Assembly (NCBI GenBank): GCA_964547855.1
Contig: CAZJPG010000003.1
Span: 1-64,000 of the forward strand
Direction of reading: 5' to 3'
From: JBAZHE01 sp964547855
GTDB lineage: Bacteria; Patescibacteriota; Patescibacteriia; Patescibacteriales; WJLG01
DNA length: 64,000 nt
Shown here: positions 41,276 through 51,000 of the stretch, piece after piece
Layout: the number at the start of each line of letters is the position of its first letter
Position numbering within the stretch: position 1 is the first letter of the stretch
Translations under genes and position numbers: made by a program
The notes under the pieces: model-generated
Database searches by the model: none
Told to the model about the DNA's origin: nothing
What the model saw: only the letters and a program-made list of their open reading frames with translations

Positions 41276-44266
41276 TTAACGGCAATTTCCCTTCTGATCC
41301 AAATCGTTGGCGGCCGATCCATTGCAACAAGAAGGATTGGATTCGTTGACGCCAGAACAATTCGGGCCATCGGAAGGTTTATAACAATTCTGATATATAT
41401 CTTTTATACCCGAACCCATTTGAGCGCGATAAGAGACGCTGTTATCGAAGAGATTATGATCTATATAAACCATCGTCTTGTCCATCTCCCCATCGCTATT
41501 GGTGTCGACTCCTTCGCTTTCTATCCAATACCCAACAGCCCTCCCGGCCAAACTCCAAATATTTAAATTCTTATGAATAACGGTATTATCTCCATTCACA
41601 ACTTTAGTTTGACCAGTCATCAAAGAGCTAGACATCATCATTTTATTGAATCTTCCGCTAATCTCTCCACCAGGGGAAACGCTAGCCCCCCTATTAGGGA
41701 TGACGCTTTCCAGAACAGGAGCAGAAACCTCCATCTTGTCGCTGATAAAGAAGGTCCAAGAATATATGTCGCCGTTAGCGCAGAAATAGAACGGAACCGA
41801 CACACTACCGCAGTTCAATGACGACAAGCCGTCTTTGCGACAGGCACCATAAGTACCTTCATCCTCGTTCTCGTCAAAGATAAAGAAGGCTCCACCATAA
41901 TCCTTTATAGCCCCAGAGAAGCCAAGGGCTCGCATAGCAGTGTCCATTGTCGTTTGACAAGACGCTGGAGTGCTGCAAGAACAACTAGAACAAAAAGACC
42001 CTGTAACTTGACCAAGCACTTTATCCTGCTCGATCCTCTTGTTTTTGATAGCCGCTATTATGCGTTCAAAATCAGCCTGACACTGAGCGTTTGAAGAGTA
42101 TATCGGCGGGTTATCGCTGTAAGTCGCTATCGGACCATCGGCAAAATTATTTCGATCTCCGTCAAGAGAGTTCATTGATGTGTCCATTATTCCATCCATA
42201 GCTCCGACATCTGCGACTGGATAGTTCCTCGTCTTCGATCCGGCATAATTACCACCCAAATCCTGACGGCAAAGTTGCAAAGCGCCACTCTGTGGCTGAG
42301 TTGAGCACGTGTTATACGGACTCTTTGAAGCACAATCAGTACCAGAAGAACATGGTGTTAGACTGGCCGGCGTCAACACGACACGAAGCTGGCTATTGGC
42401 TGGCAAACAGAAGATCGGCTCTCCACAACCGTTGACACCACATTGGTTATCACTAATGAACTCGACTGTTTGATATTGATTGGATATCTTAAATTTGCCA
42501 GGAAGATAATCATTGGCGCCGACACAAACACCTGCCTGACAATCAAAAGACAAGCAATCAGCATCGATCGAACAAGCACCACCAGCCGGAGCAGCTCCGG
42601 GTTTAGCATTGACCACTCTTATACGATCACGAACCGAGGCGGCATCGCCAGCGACCATAGTCGGCATGATCGCTTCATTGAAATTTATCTGTATAACAGT
42701 ATTCATTGGCTGATCGCGACGCCCAGAAACAATGGAGCTTTCTTGGCGACTACTGCCACCCGTCAAAGAAGATCCAGAAAGATCCAAAGCCGATCCATTG
42801 CTAGTCGCCAAAACTATATTATTTCCGCTTGTACCGGCTAACGTCGCCTTTATGCTTACGATATTGCCAGCCGCGGAAGCATCCACGTCGGCATGAGCGT
42901 TAATGGTAGCGGCTATATTGGAAGCCGTCTGATTGACACCGGAACCAAGCTGTATTTGATTAGGCGCGACAGCACTGGACACGAACACGTAAACCATGCG
43001 ACCAACGGTCAAAGTATCTGCCTGAACCGCTGCTGTAACGGCCACATTCCAAGAGTTGCCAGGAGCTGGGTCAGCGGAAGATTCCAAAGTGAACATATTA
43101 GGAAAAACTACGCTGCGACCAGAAAAAACAGCCGAACCAAGCAATCTTGCGCCATTGCTTACTTGCGCTGTTAACCCGTCAGTGGAAACTGTCACGGTTA
43201 AAGTACCGCCCTCAGAGCAATCATCTTCTGCCACTGCTGTAGCGGTTGGTGTTGTTCCAGACGGCGATACTGCCGTCACTCTAGCCTTAGAATATACATG
43301 AGGCTGAGCATCGACGGTCACGGTTCCTGCCGCTTGAACAGGAGATGAAAGCAAAGAGATAGAGTCTCTGCCATTATCAGGTGGCGGGAAAACCCCACCG
43401 CTTTTGACTTGAGGCGGTGTCAGATCTATCTTAATATTGCTCACTTCGAATTGCCATTCTAGGTAATCGACCGAACAGCTCTCAAATATGGATCTTCCGT
43501 CCGGTTTAGAAACGTCACTAGAGATATGAACGGTGTACCATATATATTCTGAAGGTGAACCCAAATAAGAGCCAGGAACGAAGACAAAAGTTTTATGGTC
43601 AGCCGTGTCGTAGACCCTGACATCGGTCAAAAATGTCGAAGGATCATCACCGGACTTATATATCCCTATAGACCCATCAGTAAGTATATTCTCACCATTA
43701 CAACGCCCATCGCTATTCGAGTCATTACAAATAGTAGCCGAATCGACTTCATCCTTAAAAGTTACGATAACGGAAGTGTTGCGAGGCACTTCGCGTTGAT
43801 CAGGTGTCGGATACACGCTCTCGACACTGCAAACACCCAACACGCCGCTTCCGCCGATGCCGCGTGAACCGCCAGGAGTGGAGCCATATATATTACCAGT
43901 GGCACCCATGATCTTATTCAGTAGGAAAGTAGTTATGCCAAAGGCTGAAAGTATTATGACTAGACCTATGATCGAATTACGTAAGACATCCTTGGCTTTT
44001 TCGACACGACTCTCGTCCCCAGACGAAGTCATCCAAAGGAAGCCACCATACATTATCAAGCCAAGGGCGATGATTCCCAAAAATCCTAAGAATATCTGAA
44101 TGACACGTCCGATGATGACGCGTGGGTCGACATTAGCGAGCCCGGTCCCAGAAACAAAATTAGACCCAACATCGACTTGCGCATACGCAAAAGAGCCGGC
44201 CAAAAGCAAACCGGCCGTCAAAAAGAAAACGATAAAAGATATCTTCGCGGTCTTACGCATTTTCAT
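41276..44266 (-). CDS. Large surface protein: VirB2/TrbC-like N-terminus with bacterial Ig domains
   Basis: 996 residues. Same N-terminal unit as the following gene: signal peptide, VDPRVIIGRVIQIFLGFLGI, MYGGFLWMTSSGDESRVEKA, then a second span. After that come Ig_5-like domains (VYPTPDQREVPRNTSVIVTF; ESVIPNRGASVSPGGEISGR) and several Cys-rich segments (CSIDADCLSFDCQAGVC; GSFCSSCSCSTPASCQ). Calcium-type DSNSDGRC and DTNSDGEMDK loops occur. Anchored surface protein; role unknown. The start faces the rel gene on the other strand. Confidence 0.78.
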   Translation of the reverse strand: MKMRKTAKISFIVFFLTAGLLLAGSFAYAQVDVGSNFVSGTGLANVDPRVIIGRVIQIFLGFLGIIALGLIMYGGFLWMTSSGDESRVEKAKDVLRNSIIGLVIILSAFGITTFLLNKIMGATGNIYGSTPGGSRGIGGSGVLGVCSVESVYPTPDQREVPRNTSVIVTFKDEVDSATICNDSNSDGRCNGENILTDGSIGIYKSGDDPSTFLTDVRVYDTADHKTFVFVPGSYLGSPSEYIWYTVHISSDVSKPDGRSIFESCSVDYLEWQFEVSNIKIDLTPPQVKSGGVFPPPDNGRDSISLLSSPVQAAGTVTVDAQPHVYSKARVTAVSPSGTTPTATAVAEDDCSEGGTLTVTVSTDGLTAQVSNGARLLGSAVFSGRSVVFPNMFTLESSADPAPGNSWNVAVTAAVQADTLTVGRMVYVFVSSAVAPNQIQLGSGVNQTASNIAATINAHADVDASAAGNIVSIKATLAGTSGNNIVLATSNGSALDLSGSSLTGGSSRQESSIVSGRRDQPMNTVIQINFNEAIMPTMVAGDAASVRDRIRVVNAKPGAAPAGGACSIDADCLSFDCQAGVCVGANDYLPGKFKISNQYQTVEFISDNQCGVNGCGEPIFCLPANSQLRVVLTPASLTPCSSGTDCASKSPYNTCSTQPQSGALQLCRQDLGGNYAGSKTRNYPVADVGAMDGIMDTSMNSLDGDRNNFADGPIATYSDNPPIYSSNAQCQADFERIIAAIKNKRIEQDKVLGQVTGSFCSSCSCSTPASCQTTMDTAMRALGFSGAIKDYGGAFFIFDENEDEGTYGACRKDGLSSLNCGSVSVPFYFCANGDIYSWTFFISDKMEVSAPVLESVIPNRGASVSPGGEISGRFNKMMMSSSLMTGQTKVVNGDNTVIHKNLNIWSLAGRAVGYWIESEGVDTNSDGEMDKTMVYIDHNLFDNSVSYRAQMGSGIKDIYQNCYKPSDGPNCSGVNESNPSCCNGSAANDLDQKGNCR

Positions 44267-44408
44267 TCCGCGTTTTTATTCAAAAAATCTTAAAACTATC
44301 GCCAGGCTCAATAATTGACTAATCCACAGCTTTGTTATTTAATTGTATTATATCATAAGTAAACGAGCTTTGGTATACATAACAAAATCTAAGCCGCCGA
44401 ATAAAACT

Positions 44409-45893
44409 ATGACCATCGAACAGATAATAGACAAGGTCAAAGAAAACAACCCCAAGGCCGATACCGACCTAGTTTGGCTGGCTTATGATTTCGCCAAAAA
44501 AGCCCACGGCCAGCAATTAAGAAAGTCTGGAGACCTATACCTAGTACATCCGATGTATACAGCCTTCCTATTGGCACAAATGAAGGCTGATCTCAACACT
44601 ATCATAGCCGGTCTTCTTCATGACGTGCCCGAAGACACTGAATACACCCTAACGGACGTTGAGAAAAATTTTGGACGAGATGTGGCCACATTAGTCAAGG
44701 GCGTCACGAAATTGGGCAAAATCAAATACCGCGGCATACAGCGCTACCGTGAAAACTTGCGCAAAATGTTTTTGGCCATGGCCAACGACATCCGCATTAT
44801 CATGATAAAATTCTGCGACCGCATCCATAACTTGCGTACGATCGAATTTTTACCACCAGAAAAGCAAGAGCGCATCGCTCGCGAAACGTTAGAGATATAT
44901 GTGCCGATCGCCGAACTCTTGGGTATGTGGGGATTAAAATGGCAAATGGAAGATATTTGCTTCAAAATCCTCTATCTCGATGACTTTAAAAAAATAGAAT
45001 ACAAATACGAGATCGAAAAGAAAGCCGAAAACAATCAATATATTCTGAAGGTTAAAAACATGCTTTCCGAAGAGCTAAAAAAAGCCGACGTAGAACACAA
45101 CATCGAAGGCCGCTTTAAGCATCTTTATAGTATTTGGAGGAAAATGCAGGAAAAAAACCGCCGTTTCGATGAAATATATGACGTTTTTGCCCTACGTGTC
45201 ATGACTAATAGCGTCTCTGATTGCTATAAGACCTTAGGCATAATCCATTCTATTTGGAAACCAAAACCAGGCCGATTCAAAGATTATATCGCCCTGCCGA
45301 AACCTAATGGCTACCGCTCCCTTCACACCACGGTCTTTGGTCCAGAGGGTAAATCGGTCGAATTTCAAATTCGCACCGAAGAAATGAATGATGAGTCTCT
45401 TTACGGTATCGCCGCTCACTGGCATTACAAGCGTAAATACGAAAACGAAGACCGAAGCCAGCCGCGATGGGTCGAAGAAATATTGGAGATACAAAAACAA
45501 ATAAAAGACACCGAGGACTTTATCAAAAATATAAAATTCGACGTTTTTCAGCATCGTATCTTTATCTTTTCTCCTAAAGGCGACGTCTTTGAGTTGCCCG
45601 AAGGAGCTACACCAATCGACTTCGCCTACGCCGTCCATACCGAGATCGGCAACAAGGCCGTCGGCGCTTTGGTAAATGAAGAAATGAGCACGTTGGATGC
45701 TGAGCTAAAAAATGGCGACATGGTAGAGATAGTAATAGATAAAAATAGAAAAGGGCCATCGTTAGGCTGGCTAGACTTCGTTAAAAGCAAACGTGCACGT
45801 GAGAAAATAAAACAAAATGCCCAGAAATATTCTCTGATAAAGAAATTGATCCCCAATTTCTCCCGCGACAAAGACAAAAACAATAAAAGATAA
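44409..45893 (+). CDS. rel: Bifunctional (p)ppGpp synthetase/hydrolase, ACT domain absent
   Basis: Start at ATG 44409 (MTIEQIIDKVKENNPKADTD). 494 residues. HD hydrolase domain: LVHP near 46, HDVPEDT near 71 and the KFCDRIHNLRT segment. Synthetase domain with RFKDYIALPKPNGYRSLHTT (about 288-307), carrying the RxKD type seen in bifunctional Rel/SpoT, and EFQIRT. TGS domain at about 378-443 (FIFSPKGDVFELPEGATPID). The C-terminal ZFD/ACT regulatory domains of long Rel proteins are missing; the protein ends soon after TGS with a basic tail. Makes and breaks the stringent-response alarmone. Confidence 0.93.
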   Translation: MTIEQIIDKVKENNPKADTDLVWLAYDFAKKAHGQQLRKSGDLYLVHPMYTAFLLAQMKADLNTIIAGLLHDVPEDTEYTLTDVEKNFGRDVATLVKGVTKLGKIKYRGIQRYRENLRKMFLAMANDIRIIMIKFCDRIHNLRTIEFLPPEKQERIARETLEIYVPIAELLGMWGLKWQMEDICFKILYLDDFKKIEYKYEIEKKAENNQYILKVKNMLSEELKKADVEHNIEGRFKHLYSIWRKMQEKNRRFDEIYDVFALRVMTNSVSDCYKTLGIIHSIWKPKPGRFKDYIALPKPNGYRSLHTTVFGPEGKSVEFQIRTEEMNDESLYGIAAHWHYKRKYENEDRSQPRWVEEILEIQKQIKDTEDFIKNIKFDVFQHRIFIFSPKGDVFELPEGATPIDFAYAVHTEIGNKAVGALVNEEMSTLDAELKNGDMVEIVIDKNRKGPSLGWLDFVKSKRAREKIKQNAQKYSLIKKLIPNFSRDKDKNNKR

Positions 45894-45903
45894 AACAACC
45901 GAA

Positions 45904-45937
45904 CCTAAAAGACCGCCACAAAAAGCGGTCTTTTAGG
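45904..45937. terminator. Terminator after rel
   Basis: CCTAAAAGACCGC / GCGGTCTTTTAGG, 13 perfect pairs around CACAAAAA. 10 bp after the rel stop. Confidence 0.85.
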
Positions 45938-45946
45938 TAAATAAAA

Positions 45947-45981
45947 ACCACCGCACCTCTTTTTTAAAGATGGTCGGTGGT
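45947..45981 (-). terminator. Terminator after maf
   Basis: ACCACCG...CGGTGGT with TTTTTAT following on the minus strand, directly after the maf stop. Together with the rel terminator it separates the convergent genes. Confidence 0.7.
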
Positions 45982-45987
45982 CAAAGA

Positions 45988-46584
45988 TCAAACCGCAATA
46001 CCAAAATTTTTAAGCATTTCGACGACAACTTCGAGCGGTATGCCGCGAAGTGGATTGTTATAGCTTCCGGAAATCCTTTCAATGAACGTCGCGCCATAAG
46101 TGTTCAAGGGGTCATAGCCTTGGGCGCAGGTCTTGTACCGATCATCTCGATCAAGATAATATCTGACCTCTCTCTCAGAAAACTTCCTCATCTGAATGTC
46201 GGTTCTTACGACCCTGGAAAGAGTCCGCGAAGTTTTAACGTCAATGACATTTATGCCAGTATAAAACTCATAGCTCTTCCCCGACAAAGACTTCAGCCTT
46301 TCAAAGGCATCTTCTTCCGATTTCGGCTTTTCCAAAATCACATTATTGAAACAACCGACGGAATCGAAACCAATGACGACTACATCACCGCTTTGCTTTT
46401 CAGCTACCGCCCTGGCCTTAAGTTTGGCCAAATGTATGACCAAATGCTCTGGATCCGTGGGTCGATCATCACTATACTCATCGACATCACTGCCGATAGT
46501 TCTAAACGGAATGCCGAGCATGTTAAAGGCCTCGATGCGATGTGGCGATGTGGTGGCTAAAATGAGACTTTTCTCATCAGTCAT
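45988..46584 (-). CDS. maf: Maf-like nucleoside triphosphate pyrophosphatase
   Basis: 198 residues from ATG 46584 (MTDEKSLILATTSPHRIEAF); an in-frame TTG lies at 46590 and a GGAGG Shine-Dalgarno at 46596-46600 fits either. ATTSPHRIEAFNMLG is the Maf signature; VVIGFDSVG and EKPKSEEDAFERLKSLSGKS, YDPLNTYGATFIERISGSYN follow the family. The usual D in the TAD/TVD motif is kept as FDSV. Hydrolyses non-canonical or modified NTPs. Tentative as to subfamily. Confidence 0.85.
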   Translation of the reverse strand: MTDEKSLILATTSPHRIEAFNMLGIPFRTIGSDVDEYSDDRPTDPEHLVIHLAKLKARAVAEKQSGDVVVIGFDSVGCFNNVILEKPKSEEDAFERLKSLSGKSYEFYTGINVIDVKTSRTLSRVVRTDIQMRKFSEREVRYYLDRDDRYKTCAQGYDPLNTYGATFIERISGSYNNPLRGIPLEVVVEMLKNFGIAV

Positions 46585-46676
46585 CTTCAAAAGAACCTCC
46601 TTTGTTTGTTTTTAAAGGCTAGCTCAATTTAACACTTTAGTAGTAAAAAGTCAAGCATAAGCGACTTTAACCAAAA

Positions 46677-46714
46677 AAATTACGTAATTAATTATATAAT
46701 TAATTACGTAATTT
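46677..46714. repeat. 38-bp perfect AT-rich palindrome
   Basis: AAATTACGTAATTAATTAT followed by its exact complement. It is built of TTACGTAA and TTAATTAATTA units and lies about 90 bp upstream of maf and 55 bp downstream of the 105-residue membrane protein gene. Could be a cruciform terminator for the latter or an operator. Confidence 0.85.
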
Positions 46715-46769
46715 AAGCACATTTCATTATTTTACTACTGACCGCCCCACCCACATACCAACAAACAAC

Positions 46770-47087
46770 CTATTTCAATATCAATAACACTGCGAACACC
46801 AAGACAGTATAAACAAAAAGGCTAATACCAGTAAAAACAAGCAATTTCACTCCTTCCTTTTTTTGACCATCCAAATAAAGCATCAATGGCTTGCCAAGTA
46901 CTAGTCCGCCGGTTACCAGGGCAGAAAGAACGAAAAGCATCAAGGCAGCGACCGGAGTGACAATTCCTTTATCATTGCTTCCAAACCAATCATTTGCCTT
47001 ATTCATGAAAGAAGTGAGCAAGATCACATATACAAGAACGCCAAAGGCGTGCGTCGCACCCCACCTAGTCAAAATAGAATTTTTCAT
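46770..47087 (-). CDS. Small membrane protein (three spans)
   Basis: 105 residues with spans at about 12-28, 42-64 and 84-104. Sequence starts MKNSILTRWGATHAFGVLVY. No family recognised. Codons and length look real. Between maf and the dispersed hairpin repeat. Confidence 0.65.
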   Translation of the reverse strand: MKNSILTRWGATHAFGVLVYVILLTSFMNKANDWFGSNDKGIVTPVAALMLFVLSALVTGGLVLGKPLMLYLDGQKKEGVKLLVFTGISLFVYTVLVFAVLLILK

Positions 47088-47117
47088 GTGTTTTATATTA
47101 TTAATGATTAAGTATTA

Positions 47118-47165
47118 TTAATTTTAGCACAAAACTAAGCTACAGTCCCCTGGTGGGAGACTGTG
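47118..47165. repeat. Dispersed hairpin repeat, copy 2
   Basis: TTAATTTTAGCACAAAAC (47118-47135), identical to 4861-4878, followed by hairpin ACAGTC-CCC-TGGT-GGG-A-GACTGT (47142-47164) and GGCGAG. In copy 1 the hairpin comes before the 18-mer. Confidence 0.6.
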
Positions 47166-47223
47166 GCGAGGCGAATAAAGCAAAAACGCTAAAAGTAAAG
47201 ACCTGACCCCTAAACCTAGAAAC

Positions 47224-47456
47224 CTAGAATAACTGGTTCGGATAGGTGGTGGTGGAATTGCCGTCGAAGTGTTGGATACGGCTCACACCATCGTCATAGC
47301 GGTATCTGACCATGGTAGCACCATTAGTGGACTGGGTAAGTCTATCCTTCCAATCCCAATTATGCGTCCAAGTGCCGTTGGAGGTCAAATTGCCGTTGTT
47401 GTCATAGGTCTGCAGGTCGGAGCCGATGACTGTGGCGTCGTTGGGATTGATTTAGT
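47224..47456 (-). pseudogene. Orphan RHS fragment
   Basis: On the minus strand the frame reads NPNDATVIGSDLQTYDNNGN, LTSNGTWTHNWDWKDRLTQS, TNGATMVRYRYDDGVSRIQH and FDGNSTTTYPNQLF, then TAG. This matches residues about 2834-2909 of the RHS protein at 48053 (NPNAATAIGSNTQTYDNNGN and on). There is no start; an in-frame TAA precedes it. It is a displaced remnant of an RHS core, as left when a new tip replaces an old one. Confidence 0.85.
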
Positions 47457-47506
47457 TGGGGTTAACGTAAAGGCATTGATTCCAGATGTGACCCCAGAAT
47501 TTTTGT

Positions 47507-48040
47507 TTATTTTTTTTCTAACTCTGCAAAAATACTTTTCACATCAACAGACATTTCATTAGTATTTTTATAAAACTTTAATTCATTGGTTTCTATATTT
47601 ACCACATTGAAGACGGGAATGTCCTCAATCTTATCATATTCCGCATAGTTCATTTTACCGTTTGAAAAATATTCTTTATCATAAAAATCTTTTTCGTTTT
47701 TTCTGCTTATACTTATAGCTGGATTATAATCTTTAACGTATAAATAACCACCAATGACCCTATATTGACTTAACGAATTAAAACCAGCAATTGTATAACC
47801 ATTCTTGTCATCTTCAATCACATATCTTGTCTTACTGATAGAAGGGTTTATTTTAGTTACCACTATACTTCCATAACAAGTTTGCAACTGAAAATCTCTA
47901 CCAATATATTTTTTAATATTAATTTGTTTGCAGTTAATTGCAATATTTTTTCCATTAAGATGCAATTGATATCCAATATAAAGAATCGATATTACAAACA
48001 ACGTACAAATTATTATTACTAATTTCTTATTTTTTAGCAT
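47507..48040 (-). CDS. Probable immunity protein for the RHS tip
   Basis: 177 residues with a single N-terminal span (about 7-25) and an extracytoplasmic domain (KYIGRDFQLQTCYGSIVVTK; YVIEDDKNGYTIAGFNSLSQ) with a Cys pair (C37 and C55 approximately). It starts 12 bp after the RHS stop and shares the AT-rich composition of the RHS tip, not of the RHS core. No family recognised. Position directly after a polymorphic toxin gene is the basis for calling it immunity; the membrane anchor suggests the toxin acts outside the cytoplasmic membrane or at it. Confidence 0.6.
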   Translation of the reverse strand: MLKNKKLVIIICTLFVISILYIGYQLHLNGKNIAINCKQINIKKYIGRDFQLQTCYGSIVVTKINPSISKTRYVIEDDKNGYTIAGFNSLSQYRVIGGYLYVKDYNPAISISRKNEKDFYDKEYFSNGKMNYAEYDKIEDIPVFNVVNIETNELKFYKNTNEMSVDVKSIFAELEKK

Positions 48041-48052
48041 ATTTTTATTAAA

Positions 48053-51000
48053 TTATTTTTTCTTTTGAACCGTTTGTGTTGGCATAATAATTTTAATATT
48101 ATAATTACTAATCACTCCAGCTGACTGACTTACAACTGCTGCATTATTAGCAATGGTGCCAACCAAATCATTACTATATTGGGCGCTGGCATCATAATCA
48201 TATATATCCGTAATAACTACATTAATTTGCCATGCGCCATCTACATATGCACCAGTTACTTTTGTGCTTTTAGTTCCATGTAGTGCATAATTTAAATCCC
48301 CATCGCTTTCAAATTTAACTGAATCATTGTCTTTATATTCATGTTCAAAATGATTGGTGTCTGCCCCATATTTATCTATTGCACTCTGTATTTTTGATTG
48401 GTATTCGTTTGTTAATTGAATCTTATCTATTACCCCCAGATTATCGTTGCTGCTATTTATATTCAAATCGCTAGATCTATTGCCTAGATTTATAGCTAAT
48501 GAATGGTTTAAAAATGCTGACGCTATAGCATACCCTTTGGGTAATAAATACGTCTTAATTCCTGCCTTCCAGAAAGCAATTTGAGCCATTGTTTTTTGAG
48601 GGTTAAACAATAATACAGATAAAGACGTATTTCCATCTCTATCAATATTGACTACTGGATTATTGTTCGCGTACACATAACCATTCAATCCTTGCGGATT
48701 AGCCAGATATGCCTGCACGCTCATTCCGGTTTTTGATTTTATAGCAGCTGAATTGCCAATCAACTTAACCACCGGGTCCTGAGAAATGAACCGTCCCTGA
48801 TTCCCCGACTGATACCTCACCCTCATATAATTAAGGTCTGTAGCCTCGTCATACTCGTGCCCGGTGAACTTCTTCTTCTGATCGTTCTTGTCCCAGCGCT
48901 CATTAAGGCGTACCTCGCCGAAGGGATAATAATCAAGGAGCTGGGTCATCGTGCCGTTTTGGTCGGTCACGACATTGGTTCCGCCCAGGTGGTCAGGATG
49001 GACATAGGTCGTGGTGGTGCTGTGGCCATCGGCTATTATAGTAGCAATGAGCTGGCTACCGAGATAGATGTTCTTGGTCGTGGTGGCGCCATTATAGCTG
49101 AAATACTGGTTCAGATAAGTAGTAGTGGATTGGCCGTCGAAATATTGGATGCGACTCACGCCGTCGTCATAGCGGTATCTGATTGTCGAGGTGCCGTCGG
49201 TGGACTGGATGAGCCTGTCCCTATAGTCCCAAGTATGCGCCCAAGCGCCGTCGGAGGTCAAATTGCCGTTGTTGTCGTAAGTCTGAGTATTAGAGCCGAT
49301 GGCTGTGGCGGCGTTGGGATTGGCGAAGCTGGAGCCTTGCGTGCCGTTGTAGACATAGAGTGTCTCAATGGTGGTCGAAGGGGTGTATAACTCCTCGTCT
49401 CCCACTGAAAGGAAGGATGAAGGGGCTGATTGATCGTAGTATTCAGCCCTCTGTCTGGCGGCCGAGAACTGGGTGCCGGTGGCCACCCTGACCTCGTCCA
49501 GGACTCCCTTGAGGAAGTAATACATCTTATTGTTGTATTTGAAGGCGCCGGCATAGAGGGAGCCGCCGTCCGTATAGTCGCCGGAGGAGCTGGAAGAGGC
49601 TGTGCCCTGCCTCTGGCCGTCGTAGTAGAAGCGGGCGGACTTGGATTTATCGAAGGAGAGTGAGAGCAGGTGCCAAGCGTTATGGATACCAGAACCTTGA
49701 GTCCAACCATAATTGGTGGTGGCGCCGGAGGCGCGAGAATCCACACCAAAGTCGTCATTGGTCGAGCGGTCATCGAACATAATTTCACCCGGATAGGTAG
49801 CATCGCCACCAGTTGAAGAATAGGCGGAGAGTATAGAATGATATTCATTCTTGTCGGTCATCTTCACCCAAGTGGACATCTCCCACTTGCCCGGATTGGA
49901 GCCGAAGATGTTGGAATCCGTGCCGATGGTTATATAATTGCTGGTGCCATTGAACACGCGGCCGGAGCCCATCTTGCCGGAGGAAGTGGCCGTTGTGCCG
50001 GTGTTTGTTGAGGTGAAGTTACCGGCCGAATCGGTTATGCCGCCATCGTGCGAGACGAAACGATACCCAGACCAAACGGCATTGCGGCCATAGGTGGCAT
50101 TATTGGCGTAGGCGCTAGCGCCAGGGTTGCCATAGTATATATAGAAATCTGTGTCGGTGGTGCTGGACACTGAATCTGACAGGAAATGAAGCTCGCCGGT
50201 TTCAGTTGAAGTCGATATAGAGACCACCTCGATCGGCAGCTCTGTTATTCCGTCGGCCTTGGTAATACGGATGTCGGCCCCATGGTCATTGACGTTATCG
50301 AAAAAATCAGAGCCAAGTGTTGATAGATCGACATAGACCGGGAATAATTGCAGATCGTCGTCCAAATATCCATGAGATGTGGATATTTTCAGACGATATC
50401 CCCAATTATGATTATACCAGGCGGCGTTGGCCACCATTTCACTTGAAGACACTATGTTGCCCAAAGCGTCGTAGCCATAGCCGCGGGAATAGCTTTGACC
50501 GCCTGGAATATCCCTAGCCACCGCAAATGTCAAACGGTCCAAATCGTCATAATACAGAGAAAGCGTTTTGGCGGCATCAGTCTCCGATTCGTCGGTTATC
50601 TTGGTGATGTTACCGACTTTGTCGTATTCATAGTATATGTCCTGCAAATACGATTTGGCGGTCAAGGAGAATTGACCCAAGCCTTCGCTCCAATACCCTT
50701 CATTGCTCTCGTCATCAAAGAACTTTATGCGCCAATAATATATCCTATCCTCCTCAAGAGTCGGTCCGGCATAGTCTATGCCAGGGCAACGGTCGCCGAC
50801 GGTCGTGGTGGCAGACAAGGCCGTCTGGCCGCTGTCCCAGACCGGATTGGACCAATCACCGGAAGATGTCGAAACTTGTATCCTATAATGCTCGGCCACA
50901 TCACCAGAATCCGGATCGTTGTATATGGCACTGAATTCCGGGGTGGCATTGATGGTGCTGGCCGGAGAGAGTGAGCCGTCAACTTCCAAGGCAGAAGGCT

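Noticed and set aside
47269..47562. Open frame of 97 residues on the plus strand
   Set aside because: Antisense of the orphan RHS fragment, which is recognisable on the minus strand.
48053..48631. Colicin M-like toxin tip because of the D-x-Y-D motif
   Set aside because: The downstream His-Arg of colicin M is missing in DIYDYDASAQYSND, and the rest does not align by eye.
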